A stretch of 64,000 nucleotides of DNA. Origin: an uncultured Litoreibacter sp. (GTDB taxonomy: Bacteria > Pseudomonadota > Alphaproteobacteria > Rhodobacterales > Rhodobacteraceae). The notes beneath the pieces are model-generated. The model was not told the DNA's origin. It searched no databases and saw only the letters and a list, made by a program, of their open reading frames with translations. Position 1 is the first letter of the stretch; each line of letters opens with the position of its first letter. Positions 9,355 to 17,817 of the stretch are shown one piece after another. The stretch is from positions 248,001 through 312,000 of the forward strand of contig CANNGL010000002.1 of the NCBI GenBank assembly GCA_947504205.1, given 5' to 3'. A program made the position numbers and the translations under genes.

Positions 9355-10709
9355 TTGCCTCTCCTGATGGCGCCCCACGGGCCGACAATATCCAAAAGCG
9401 CACGTTCCTTATCGTCCTGCTCTGCCGCATCTTCTAGCATTGCAGGCTCGTGGCCGAAAAGGGCCTCACGCGCGCCAGCCTTGTCGACCTGATACTCGCG
9501 TTCAAGAAAATCGGCGACAAAACTCCTCTTACTGTCGGGCCAATCCCGGTAGAGCGCGTAGAATAGTTCCTTATGGCAGATGAAGAGCTGGCGCACATCC
9601 AAGGGCGACAACTCCGACAGCAACATATTCACCAGATTACGATCATCGCTCGCCGTGGCGCGCAGCGTGTAGAAATAAGCCGGGTCATCAGATGTGATTT
9701 TCGGCCAACGCCCGCCGCCCTCAGCCCATCTGAGCAAAGCATTCAGCGTATGGAACTCTGGTGGCAGCTTATCTGCGTGGCGGCGCGCAAGCTGGCGCAA
9801 ATCCTGACGCCGCGCCGCGCTGATATCCAGATCCAGATGTGCCGCCATATCAACGATGATGAAGTCCAGCTTTTGACGCAGGATCGCTACCGCATCCAAC
9901 CCGCGCGCCTTGACGATCGGCTCCACCAAGCCGTTCAGCTCCAGAAACGCCGCGACTTTGTTGCGTTCCTTGAAAGAGATGATCGTGTCAGTCGGCAACT
10001 TACCCAGCTTGGATTTTCCGCCCACCGACAAGGTCGCCGGATGCTCGGCTTGACGAAACACATAGAGCCCGCCGAAATGCGAGGTCCAGAAATTCTGCTG
10101 TTCGTATTCCGTCTGCTTGAGAGAGATAGGCACGCGGGTGACATCACCCGTGGTCTTAGCAAGCGTGATCATATCCGCGATCAACACATCGTCCCACCAC
10201 GCATCGTCGCGCGCATGAAACTCCTCGATCATGCCTTGCAGTTTGGTGGCCTCCGCAACAACACCCGCAGTGGTGTCCGCCTCCACCCGAATTTTTCGAA
10301 TGTCATAAAGGTGCGCCGCTTTCGAGACCGTGTAGACCGAATTGACCAACTCACCCGCAACGGCATCACGTGCTGTCAGGGCAAAAAGCTGGGCTTCATT
10401 CACCTCAATGAACTGACGCAATATCCCGCGAGAGGTTGAGAACTTCGCTTCAAGAAGCGGGGCTGTCTGTTGCTCGGTCGAGAGCAGGATGAACTGGCGA
10501 TTACAGCCGTTTGGGTTGAGGTAGAGATGATCTTCCAACTCCTCCCCAATTTCCGGCGCATAACCCGATATATCGATGTGAAAATCGGTCAGTTTGGTCT
10601 CTTTGCCCGTCAGGTGTTTCAGCGCCCGGTTGTAGCGCTCTGCCAAAGCGGGAGAGTTGACGTGAAACAGGTTGCCATACATCAGCCCTTTCTTGATCAG
10701 CCGCATCAT
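9351..10709 (-). CDS. Uncharacterised 452-aa protein of the AAA+ operon
   Basis: 452 residues, no signal peptide or membrane span; mixed alpha/beta composition and soluble. Starts MMRLIKKGLMYGNLFHV; conspicuous segments are DAWWDDVLIADMITLAK near 160 and FICHKELFYALYRDWPDSKR near 385. I do not recognise catalytic motifs; it may correspond to a family of unknown function. Both ends are 4-nt overlaps (10706-10709 with the 79-aa gene, 9351-9354 with the 89-aa gene). An ATG one codon later (10706) is an alternative start. Confidence 0.85.
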   Translation of the reverse strand: MMRLIKKGLMYGNLFHVNSPALAERYNRALKHLTGKETKLTDFHIDISGYAPEIGEELEDHLYLNPNGCNRQFILLSTEQQTAPLLEAKFSTSRGILRQFIEVNEAQLFALTARDAVAGELVNSVYTVSKAAHLYDIRKIRVEADTTAGVVAEATKLQGMIEEFHARDDAWWDDVLIADMITLAKTTGDVTRVPISLKQTEYEQQNFWTSHFGGLYVFRQAEHPATLSVGGKSKLGKLPTDTIISFKERNKVAAFLELNGLVEPIVKARGLDAVAILRQKLDFIIVDMAAHLDLDISAARRQDLRQLARRHADKLPPEFHTLNALLRWAEGGGRWPKITSDDPAYFYTLRATASDDRNLVNMLLSELSPLDVRQLFICHKELFYALYRDWPDSKRSFVADFLEREYQVDKAGAREALFGHEPAMLEDAAEQDDKERALLDIVGPWGAIRRGK

Positions 10710-10945
10710 GGCTTGTCCTCCTCAGGCCCGGCGTGTCCACGCATACGCAACAGCGCAAAACACAAGCCACCGCCCACCCAGAAAGCGATCCCGAACATGA
10801 TCAGGAAACTCAGGTAAACCGTACTCCGCTCGGCCCCGACAGGACATGCGTCCGCCGTGGGAAACCAGCCCTGACACATGGCCTGCATGACACCCCAGGC
10901 CAGCACAAAGGGCGCGACCGCAAATATGGCGACCCAAGCCTTCAT
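10706..10945 (-). CDS. Small membrane protein of the AAA+ operon, 79 aa
   Basis: 79 residues. Two transmembrane spans, about residues 3-22 and 45-67, with a short periplasmic loop holding two cysteines (C24 and C34). C-terminus charged (GHAGPEEDKP). ATGA overlaps on both sides couple it to its neighbours. No recognisable family. Confidence 0.8.
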   Translation of the reverse strand: MKAWVAIFAVAPFVLAWGVMQAMCQGWFPTADACPVGAERSTVYLSFLIMFGIAFWVGGGLCFALLRMRGHAGPEEDKP

Positions 10946-11262
10946 CTATTTCTTTCCCGAACGCGCATGGCCTTGACGATATAGGTAATCACCAGTCCGG
11001 GCACCCAGATGGCCCCAGTATAAAAAGTCCAGCGCCATGCCTCGATCCCCAAACCGGTCATCCCACCTTGGAAGCCGGTCATCAGGGCACCAATCAACAC
11101 CATCTGCAGCATGAAAATCGCACATGCCGCAAAAAGAAGCGCCGTGCCAACATCCTTGAAAAACTCGCTTGGGGTCATCGCGGGCCGTTCCGCCTGCCAC
11201 GCCCCCAGAGCCGCTGCAATCAGCACCGGAAGCAACCACGCCGCCAGGATCGTACCGATCAT
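10942..11262 (-). CDS. Small membrane protein of the AAA+ operon, 106 aa
   Basis: 106 residues with three hydrophobic spans (about 2-21, 38-60, 76-96) and a basic C-terminus (KAMRVRERNR). ATGA overlaps with genes on both sides. No homology recognised; likely one subunit of a membrane complex with the 204-, 79- and 89-residue proteins. Confidence 0.8.
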   Translation of the reverse strand: MIGTILAAWLLPVLIAAALGAWQAERPAMTPSEFFKDVGTALLFAACAIFMLQMVLIGALMTGFQGGMTGLGIEAWRWTFYTGAIWVPGLVITYIVKAMRVRERNR

Positions 11263-11873
11263 ACCTGCGCCCTTCCACGTTTCATCAACCAGTTCAGTGC
11301 TGCCGGCACACTCAGAACAGAGAGCAACAGCCCAATACCACGTATCATAATCAGCTCACCCTTCACCGCAGAGCCACCGACGAACAAGACAAATGCCATA
11401 ACATGCACAACCCCGCGCTGCACCGCCACCCAGCCCTGATCGTCACGCGACCGAGCAAGCCAGAGATCGACCGTCCACCAGACAGCCAACACCATCCCCG
11501 GCCAGAACGCCGAGACACGGGAGGAGTTCGTCATCCAGGCGAAATCTCCTCCAAAGAAGCCGAACATCGAAACCGCAAGGTGGATCAAGTAAGCCACCAG
11601 CCCCGCGCCCCAGAATGCATGCCAGATCGCATAAGCCTCCACCGACCGCCGCCGCATCCAGACCGCAACAAAGGCCGGGATCAGCAACAGCGTCGTCACC
11701 CAAGCCGTAAAGGCCGAAAGATAGAGCCAGAACTCCCGACCGATGGCGTCGGGTTCCGTCGCGCCGGGTGGGATGAGGGACATCAGGCCGGAGTCGTAGA
11801 GGACCCAAGCGGCAATCAGCGAAAAGACCGTTCCAATTCCTAGAAAAGCATATGCAATCTTATCGGAGGTCAC
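11259..11873 (-). CDS. Polytopic membrane protein of the AAA+ operon, 204 aa
   Basis: 204 residues, five predicted membrane spans (about 7-25, 50-70, 83-105, 122-138, 158-190). It overlaps the AAA+ ATPase stop by 4 nt (11870-11873) and the 106-aa gene by 4 nt (11259-11262). No conserved family recognised. It is the largest membrane subunit encoded in the operon. Confidence 0.82.
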   Translation of the reverse strand: MTSDKIAYAFLGIGTVFSLIAAWVLYDSGLMSLIPPGATEPDAIGREFWLYLSAFTAWVTTLLLIPAFVAVWMRRRSVEAYAIWHAFWGAGLVAYLIHLAVSMFGFFGGDFAWMTNSSRVSAFWPGMVLAVWWTVDLWLARSRDDQGWVAVQRGVVHVMAFVLFVGGSAVKGELIMIRGIGLLLSVLSVPAALNWLMKRGRAQV

Positions 11874-13804
11874 CCCTTCCCCTCCAAATACCGCTTCTTC
11901 GCTTCCTCCTGACGGCCGTAATCGCGGACCATATTCTCAATCGCCACCTCGTCCGACTTGTCTGCATAGCGGAATTCTGAGTCTGCGTAGCGATTGATCT
12001 CCTGAATCACCATCTCGACGGTGATGGGCTGGCGCAACTCTTCAATCATCGCCCTCTTCTCGTCATAGGTTTTGAACAGGAACAGATCGGGCTCTTCCAT
12101 CCATTCATCCGGCAATTCGAAGTCCATTGCACGGACCTTCACCGCGTCGGTAATGTTCTTGATGGCACGACCCGTGAAACGGTCATCCGCCTCCTGAATA
12201 CCCTTCAGATAGGTGCCCATTTTCGCAATCGTGTCCAATTCACCAATATCGGAATGCACCCGCTCGAAGACCTTCATCAGCCCTTCTTCGTGGGGCTTGG
12301 AATGGCTCTCGAACGAGGCCGCCACGGCTTTCTGAATCTGCTGGGCCGCATAAGCCTCATGATCGCCCAAGGGGATATCGTGGTTCTTGCCCATCAGCAG
12401 GTAAAGGATGTCGATATAATCCTCTCGCGTGATCGGCCCGTCGACCAGAAACCGAGCCCCGGCCCGTTGCCGCAACGCATCGTCCACATTCTCCGGATAG
12501 TTGGAGAACATCCCGAAAGTACAATTGCCCCGCACCACGGTGTTCGCCCCTGCGAAACTTTCCATCAGCACAGCCGTGATTTCCAGTTGCCCTGCCGAGG
12601 ACTGACGGTCGCCCCGCTTGCCAGCCAGCTGGTCAATGTCGTCGATCGTACCGAACCCGATCACATTCGGGTCGATCACGTTGTTGATGAAGGCCTTCGC
12701 GTTCTGGCCCGACTTCCCCTGATAGCTGTCGATATTGTCGGTCGACAGGTTCTGATAGCGAAACGGGTAGCCTACATTCTGGCAGTAACCGTTAATCAAG
12801 CCCGCCATCATCTGGATCAGCGTGGTTTTCCCGGTGCCGGGCTTGCCATCCCCCATGAAGGTGAAGATGAAGCCCCCAAGCTCCGCAAACGGGTTCAGCT
12901 TCCGCTCGAAATCATAGGCCATCAGCATCTTCGACAACTTCATCGCCTGATATTTCGCGATGTGGTTGCCCACGACCTCGTTCGGTTTCTTGAACGTCAT
13001 CGTCAGCGTTGAACCCTTGGCTTTTGCCGCAGGTGTGAAACCGTTGATTGTCAGATCATCCGCCTCGATCCGGTAAGAGGCCGCTGTAAATGCCTGCAAC
13101 CGCGGAGTATTTTGCGCACGAAGCGACACCTTTTCCATAAGCTGCTCTGCAAAGGCAGTCACGGTCGCCGCGATCTTCGGCTCCTCGTTTGCAAAGACTG
13201 CAAGCTCTTGATCAAGCTCCCAAAGCGCGCCGTGCAACGCCAGTTGCGCATTATCCGTCAAAAGCTCTTCAACGGCACCAATTTCGACGGTTACCTCCGT
13301 CATTGACGAGGCCAAGAGATAGGCCGTCGCATTCCCAAAGGCATAGAGCGTCGCCAAAGCCTCCGCCGCCAGCAGTTCGGCGAACTCAGCCTTCTTCGCA
13401 TCGCTCAGCCGACCTTCAAGGTTCTCTTTCTTCAGTTCGACCAGCCCTGTCGCTTCGCTGAACTGCACTCCGACAGCAAGACCGATGGCAAGTGCTCGGC
13501 GCAAGGATTGCAGAACCATCGCTTGCGTGGCCGTTGGCAGATCATCCTCGCCAACCCCTTCCACGCGGTCGATCAGGCGCACGCCTTCGGGTCGCGCCGT
13601 TGAACGGGTCACAAGCCCCCGGGTCGTAGAGCGGAAGCGCCGCGCGCCTGTAGACACACCTGCCGAGCGTTCCACCGCCTCAGCCGCCTTCGGCTTGGCA
13701 ATGCGCGGCGTATGGTCAAGCCCGTCCAGCATCGACAGCGCCGCGTCATAATGCGCGCGGATGTCGTCTTCTTTCAGTTCCATGAAATCAGCAGATTGGC
13801 TCAA
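11870..13804 (-). CDS. AAA+ family ATPase, core of the unknown operon
   Basis: 644 residues. The N-terminal 290 residues are of unknown type. The ATPase domain starts near 300: Walker A GDGKPGTGKTT near 316-326, a Walker-B-like FGTIDDIDQ near 385, and a candidate arginine-finger/sensor stretch DDALRQRAGARF near 435. The C-terminal part (about 450-644) is helical and ends highly charged. Cytosolic; no signal or membrane span. AAA+ proteins remodel other proteins or complexes; the partners are probably the products of this operon. Its start is 17 nt after the 173-aa gene and its stop overlaps the 204-aa gene. Confidence 0.9.
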   Translation of the reverse strand: MSQSADFMELKEDDIRAHYDAALSMLDGLDHTPRIAKPKAAEAVERSAGVSTGARRFRSTTRGLVTRSTARPEGVRLIDRVEGVGEDDLPTATQAMVLQSLRRALAIGLAVGVQFSEATGLVELKKENLEGRLSDAKKAEFAELLAAEALATLYAFGNATAYLLASSMTEVTVEIGAVEELLTDNAQLALHGALWELDQELAVFANEEPKIAATVTAFAEQLMEKVSLRAQNTPRLQAFTAASYRIEADDLTINGFTPAAKAKGSTLTMTFKKPNEVVGNHIAKYQAMKLSKMLMAYDFERKLNPFAELGGFIFTFMGDGKPGTGKTTLIQMMAGLINGYCQNVGYPFRYQNLSTDNIDSYQGKSGQNAKAFINNVIDPNVIGFGTIDDIDQLAGKRGDRQSSAGQLEITAVLMESFAGANTVVRGNCTFGMFSNYPENVDDALRQRAGARFLVDGPITREDYIDILYLLMGKNHDIPLGDHEAYAAQQIQKAVAASFESHSKPHEEGLMKVFERVHSDIGELDTIAKMGTYLKGIQEADDRFTGRAIKNITDAVKVRAMDFELPDEWMEEPDLFLFKTYDEKRAMIEELRQPITVEMVIQEINRYADSEFRYADKSDEVAIENMVRDYGRQEEAKKRYLEGKG

Positions 13805-13820
13805 AAATCATTCCCTCCAT

Positions 13821-14342
13821 CTAGATCGCGATAGCACACCAACGATCACTTTCCATATCCTCGGGAAGCAATGCGCCTTCCCATGTTCCTCGACCATTCT
13901 TGGTATCAACATGTCCGATCGAGAGGCTCGCCACATTTCCAGAACTCGAAGATTCGAAACACACGACGATGGCTTCACTTAGGTGAAAATGTCGATCAAA
14001 CATCTTTTTGGAGAAGCACTGTTTCTCAGTGCCTCGCTGAAGCAGCCAATCTGGCGGCCACATCGCGCAGGGAAACAGAAAACCCTGATCCGAAGCGGCA
14101 AATTCAGGCCCGCCCGGGTATGGGCGCTTCCCGATCAAGTCTTTGACCTGCACCGGTTCAAACCCGGCATCTGCCAGATAGTCCAAGTATCTTTGTGTAT
14201 CATCAGTACCCTGCGTTAGGCTTTCGAAATCATCTCTTACGAGCAACACGTCAGGCTTTGGAAGAATGGCCAGTAGGCCAGCAGCGACAAAAACCGCTCC
14301 CAAACCCAAGAGACCAGGACTGAACCACCGCCGCGACCTCAC
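13821..14342 (-). CDS. Membrane-anchored 173-aa protein of the AAA+ operon (GTG start)
   Basis: The frame stays open further upstream, but the only sensible start is GTG at 14340-14342, forming a GTGA overlap with the stop of the preceding gene, as at most other junctions of this operon. The 173-residue product starts VRSRRWFSPGLLG, has one transmembrane span at about residues 8-27, then an extracytoplasmic domain with cysteines in FLFPCAMWPPDWLL, KQCF and IVVCFE. No family recognised. A caller restricted to ATG could skip it or mis-start it. Confidence 0.75.
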   Translation of the reverse strand: MRSRRWFSPGLLGLGAVFVAAGLLAILPKPDVLLVRDDFESLTQGTDDTQRYLDYLADAGFEPVQVKDLIGKRPYPGGPEFAASDQGFLFPCAMWPPDWLLQRGTEKQCFSKKMFDRHFHLSEAIVVCFESSSSGNVASLSIGHVDTKNGRGTWEGALLPEDMESDRWCAIAI

Positions 14343-15457
14343 CGCACGCTCACCACACGGCCAGCCGGGCTGACCACAAACTTGCGCACATTCGAAAACC
14401 CCGGCGGGTTCTTTTCGGCCAGCACCTGATAAGGGCGCTGCGGCAAGATCATCGAGCGCGATATCCGTGTCGCTCCGGTTTCCGCACCACGTCCCGAGAA
14501 AGGATCGAGCTTGAAAATTTCCCGCTCCACCGAACTGAACCACCCCTTCTTTTCCATCTCGACCCGCTCTGAAACCAGCTCTTCATGGGTCCAGGCCAGC
14601 GTCCAGTCTTCCCCTTGCGGGCTCTGCGCTTCTTCCAGCACCTCCCGAATGGGGCCCGCCTGCAACGTAAAGGCCGAGGAATACATCGGACCGACATGCA
14701 GGCGCCTCAGACGTTTGGGATGCAGGTCGTCAAAGTCCCGGTCAAATCCTTGGGCAATCGTGAGCAGCTTCAACCCTGCCGAGGCCTGCGCCGTCAGATG
14801 CGCCTGCACCAAGGGCCAGCGCGTCTGGTCCTTGGGCAAAGCCACGTCGCCGCTATCTTCCACGTCCATCATGTAGATAGTCGGGATGTTCTGCTGGCTG
14901 TCATAGACGGCCCAATGCAGCAGATAGGACCGCCGATCTTCCATATTGCCTTGCCAGATGGCCTTGGGATCGTTGGTGGGCCAAAACAGCGCACCTTTCT
15001 CCAACTCCTCGTAATAGAGGCGCTGCGAGAGGGCATATTGCAACTTCGTGGGGATCGTTAACTCGCCCAAAATCTTGCGCACCATCTGATCCTTGAGCGC
15101 ACTGCGCGTCGGCATCCCATCAAGATGCGTGGCCGATTGTGTCGCATCGTTGGCCATTCTCATCAGTTCCGAGAAAACCGGAAACCCGCTTTCATGGCGA
15201 TCAATCGACAAGGAGCCAAAGAACTGCCCCGTATCGCGCCCCGTCAACAGGTATTTGTGACTCAGCGCTCTAAAGGTTCGCGCGATCCGCTGAATGTAGT
15301 CCGAGATGATGCCCACATCCGTCTTGGTCAGCGAGCCTTCATGCTCCATCTCCGCCGCCACACGCGCCAGATGCCCGGTGATCCGTTCGAACTTCGCGAA
15401 ATACCGCCGGGCGGCAAGGTCGTCGGTAATGCCGGAATGGTCTTGTGTAAGTATCAC
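14339..15457 (-). CDS. Uncharacterised 372-aa protein of the AAA+ operon
   Basis: Soluble, mixed helix/strand protein without recognised motifs. The C-terminal third is rich in basic/aromatic segments (KKGWFSSVEREIFKLDPFSG; SRSMILPQRPYQVLAEKN). Start is uncertain. GTG at 15457 lies 4 nt beyond the stop of the upstream gene and gives 372 residues. An in-frame TTG at 15514 would give 391 residues, with AAGGG 7 nt upstream, but would overlap the preceding gene by 53 nt. The stop overlaps the GTG of the next gene. Confidence 0.82.
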   Translation of the reverse strand: MILTQDHSGITDDLAARRYFAKFERITGHLARVAAEMEHEGSLTKTDVGIISDYIQRIARTFRALSHKYLLTGRDTGQFFGSLSIDRHESGFPVFSELMRMANDATQSATHLDGMPTRSALKDQMVRKILGELTIPTKLQYALSQRLYYEELEKGALFWPTNDPKAIWQGNMEDRRSYLLHWAVYDSQQNIPTIYMMDVEDSGDVALPKDQTRWPLVQAHLTAQASAGLKLLTIAQGFDRDFDDLHPKRLRRLHVGPMYSSAFTLQAGPIREVLEEAQSPQGEDWTLAWTHEELVSERVEMEKKGWFSSVEREIFKLDPFSGRGAETGATRISRSMILPQRPYQVLAEKNPPGFSNVRKFVVSPAGRVVSVR

Positions 15458-15461
15458 CTCA

Positions 15462-15731
15462 TCAGCAGCCACCAGAGTCACCTCCGCCGCAGCCACCGTC
15501 GCTACAAATTCCAAATTCGGACCCTTGCGACGATGCGCTGTTTTTCTCGTTCGAAGCGAAAATAAGATAGATCAGACCGAGCACGAACCCGCCAACTCCC
15601 AGCCAGAGGAGCCAGGGCAATTCCGCCAACCCACCTGCGATGCTGACAAGCCCAAAGCAGGTTGCAATCATAGTCACAGCGACAACTGCAGGCCCGGACG
15701 ACTGGTCTTGCCTAGAGTTCACTGACTTCAA
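15462..15731 (-). CDS. Small membrane protein with Cys/Gly-rich C-terminal tail, 89 aa
   Basis: 89 residues. Two adjacent transmembrane spans (about 15-33 and 40-60) and a tail ending GICSDGGCGGGDSGGC, with three cysteines spaced among glycines. Such tails occur on several small bacterial membrane proteins and can bind metal or form disulfides; no specific function is known to me. ATG 15731 overlaps the stop of the coiled-coil gene by 4 nt. Confidence 0.8.
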   Translation of the reverse strand: MKSVNSRQDQSSGPAVVAVTMIATCFGLVSIAGGLAELPWLLWLGVGGFVLGLIYLIFASNEKNSASSQGSEFGICSDGGCGGGDSGGC

Positions 15732-16804
15732 GACCCATACAGGTTCTTGTCATGCTTCTCGACGATCTCCTGGAACCGCCGGGCGAAGCGCTCATCGGCC
15801 TTGGCTTTCTGTTCCAGCACCTTGCGCGCAAAGACCATCTGGTCCTCATGGGCTTCCATCATCTCGGCCATGCGCTTGTTGGTTGCGGCACCAATGCCCG
15901 CCATTGCCGATTGGGCTTCCTGATCCGTCTGCACGCCGATCTCGTTGATCTTGTGGGCCACGTCCTGCTGCTGCGCTGTCTTCAACGATTTCGTCAGCGC
16001 ATCATAGAGAACCACCCGCTGTTTGGTGTCTGTCTCCAGCTTGTTGATCAGAACCATCTGCGTCGCCGCCTGGTTCTGCAAACTGTCGATCCAGGTCTTC
16101 CCCTTCTCGATATAGCGCTCCAAAGTCTGCGACTTCGCCAGCTTAACCTGTTCCTGCTGCACCTTTTCGTTGTAGTCCGCATTCATCTGCGCCAACTCGG
16201 TTTCCAGCTTCGTGCGCGCTGCCGCGTCCTGTTCGACCGAAATCTTGTTCTCAAGCTCGATCAGCTTGGGGTCCATCCCCAGAATATCCGCCCGCAGCGC
16301 TTCAAGCTCGCCCACGGTCATTTCGCGCTCATCCAGCGTTTCGGTCAGATTGCCCTCAACTTTGACCTTTTGCTCTTCCAGCATGGTCAACTGTCCGCGC
16401 AACAAGGCCACAATCGTATCGGATTTTCCGATCAGATCCTGCAACTTGTCATCCACACTGGCAGTGCGAATACGCTCCTGACGCATGGAATCCGATTTCG
16501 CCGCCGAGAAGATGCCCACGACGCTTTCCCAGCCGGTTTTGTCACGCATTTCGTCGAAATCTTTGGAAAACCCGGCTGTCACCTCGTCCAGACCGACGAT
16601 CAGATCGGCGATATTGGCATCCATCAGCTTGGTGTGGGCATGCACATCCTCAAGTGAGGCGTTTTCGATGTCGATAGAGATGTCATCGCCGGTTTTCAGC
16701 TTAAGTCGGGCCGTTTCAATCCGGCTCGTCAATTCCTGGATTTTGGCCTGCGCCTCTTCCACCTGAGCCTGGCTTTCGCGTACCTGAGCGTCAAATTCGG
16801 ACAT
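15728..16804 (-). CDS. Long coiled-coil protein, first gene of the AAA+ operon
   Basis: 358 residues, almost entirely helical with heptad character: residues about 1-45 (QVRESQAQVEEAQAKIQEL), 125-240 and 290-350. No signal peptide, no membrane span, acidic. The layout is reminiscent of PspA/TelA-like cytosolic coiled-coil proteins, but no diagnostic motif confirms either. ATG at 16804 has GGATGGAGATAT upstream, a good ribosome-binding site. As first gene it probably serves as an adaptor or scaffold for the ATPase; that role is inference. Confidence 0.85.
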   Translation of the reverse strand: MSEFDAQVRESQAQVEEAQAKIQELTSRIETARLKLKTGDDISIDIENASLEDVHAHTKLMDANIADLIVGLDEVTAGFSKDFDEMRDKTGWESVVGIFSAAKSDSMRQERIRTASVDDKLQDLIGKSDTIVALLRGQLTMLEEQKVKVEGNLTETLDEREMTVGELEALRADILGMDPKLIELENKISVEQDAAARTKLETELAQMNADYNEKVQQEQVKLAKSQTLERYIEKGKTWIDSLQNQAATQMVLINKLETDTKQRVVLYDALTKSLKTAQQQDVAHKINEIGVQTDQEAQSAMAGIGAATNKRMAEMMEAHEDQMVFARKVLEQKAKADERFARRFQEIVEKHDKNLYGS

Positions 16805-16825
16805 ATATCTCCATCCCTCGTTTTA

Positions 16826-16844
16826 ATGTAATTGTTATTTACAT
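16826..16844. promoter_or_regulatory. 19-bp palindrome at the head of the AAA+ operon
   Basis: ATGTAATTGTTATTTACAT: perfect 6-bp arms ATGTAA and TTACAT around a 7-nt AT-rich centre, starting 22 nt before the start codon of the coiled-coil gene. The stretch is much more AT-rich than its surroundings. Likely operator or promoter element; no matching known consensus (not FnrL, Fur or LexA as I know them). Confidence 0.5.
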
Positions 16845-16870
16845 AGGGATGATACGCGATTTTTGGAAGA

Positions 16871-16897
16871 CCTGCCACGCTCAATCCACATGGCAGG
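16871..16897 (-). terminator. Possible terminator hairpin after the MBL gene
   Basis: CCTGCCA (16871-16877) pairs with TGGCAGG (16891-16897) across a 13-nt loop, 21 nt past the stop of the MBL hydrolase gene. There is no T tract, so it may instead be only a weak attenuating structure between that gene and the AAA+ operon. Confidence 0.35.
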
Positions 16898-16917
16898 CCC
16901 TGAATTACATGGAAAAT

Positions 16918-17796
16918 TCAGCCCTCGGGATAAACGGCCTTTACCGCGTTCTCCACAGCGAAAAGAAGCCCCATGTTTTCCCGCCCCTCCAGCATCACCG
17001 CTTTGAGGTCTTCGGCGGTGTTTGTGTCGGCCAGCGCTCGCTCCCACATATCGAGATAGGATCTTGTATAGGCGAAGACAGAGGCGTCGTTGGCCGCAGT
17101 ATCTGATCTGTGTCCGGGGATGACAGTGCTGGCGCCAATCGCCTCAAGCGTGTTCAGCGTGGTGCGCCAGGTATCAATCCGCTCCGGCGTCGTGTTCTCA
17201 GCCACCCAGACATGGGTATCGGCAAACCCCATGTCGGCCGTGATCAGAGTATCGAGAACCGGAATGTGTATCCCTGCGATCAAGTCGGTATCACCATGCA
17301 TCGGATCGAGAATGTCAAGCCGCTCGCCTTCCAGCAGGATGTGATCTGTGGCCAGCGCATCGGGTATTACCACGCGATCAGCAAAGGCACCGGGCGCGTT
17401 GGCAGCCATACCTGCCCTCATGCCTTCGGCAGTCTCTGCGATCAGCGGCTGAATGGCGGCATGAGCAACAGGCTTCGCATCGGGAAAGCGATCCATCAGA
17501 ACGGCCAGACCCAGAACATGATCGGGATGAAAGTGACTGATGAAGATAGTTTCGAGCTCACGCCCCGTCGCCGCAATCATATCAGCCAATGCGGTCGCGT
17601 TTGGCACAGTGAATTGCGCATCAATCAGCGCCGCTTTCTGTTCGCCCATGACCACAACCGAATCCACGTTGCCACCCGCCGCATCCGACGTGAACACATC
17701 TGCAGCGCCCGGTCGGGCCAGTGCAGGGCCAGCAAAGCCGACGGCTCCTGCGGCGCCTGTTATTGCCAGAAAATGCCTGCGATCCAAAATGAACAT
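16918..17796 (-). CDS. MBL-fold metallo-hydrolase, exported
   Basis: 292 residues. N-terminus DRRHFLAITGAAGAVGFAGP resembles a Tat-type signal, with Asp-Arg-Arg-His-Phe in place of the usual twin-arginine core. The metal site is HFHPDHVLG (HxHxDH) near residue 103, with further ligands at DADxG-type ADMGF and GHRSD. Proteins of this sort are often annotated SoxH-like or quinoprotein-relay MBL hydrolases; the substrate is unknown. Divergent from the HxlR regulator across 93 bp holding a perfect inverted repeat, so probably a target of that regulator. Confidence 0.85.
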   Translation of the reverse strand: MFILDRRHFLAITGAAGAVGFAGPALARPGAADVFTSDAAGGNVDSVVVMGEQKAALIDAQFTVPNATALADMIAATGRELETIFISHFHPDHVLGLAVLMDRFPDAKPVAHAAIQPLIAETAEGMRAGMAANAPGAFADRVVIPDALATDHILLEGERLDILDPMHGDTDLIAGIHIPVLDTLITADMGFADTHVWVAENTTPERIDTWRTTLNTLEAIGASTVIPGHRSDTAANDASVFAYTRSYLDMWERALADTNTAEDLKAVMLEGRENMGLLFAVENAVKAVYPEG

Positions 17797-17817
17797 TTTG
17801 CGTCCTCCAAGAGATTA

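Noticed and set aside
9573-10439. 288-residue plus-strand frame opposite the 452-aa gene
   Set aside because: No start signal, composition rich in Arg/Gln/His, and the minus-strand frame is coupled on both sides.
15752-16657. 301-residue plus-strand frame inside the coiled-coil gene
   Set aside because: Leu/Arg/His-rich shadow produced by the Glu/Gln/Lys coiled-coil codons.
8371-16804. Phage-defence island or secretion system
   Set aside because: No nuclease, toxin effector, secretin, pilin or phage gene; the content does not match any defence or secretion type that I know, so no such claim is made.
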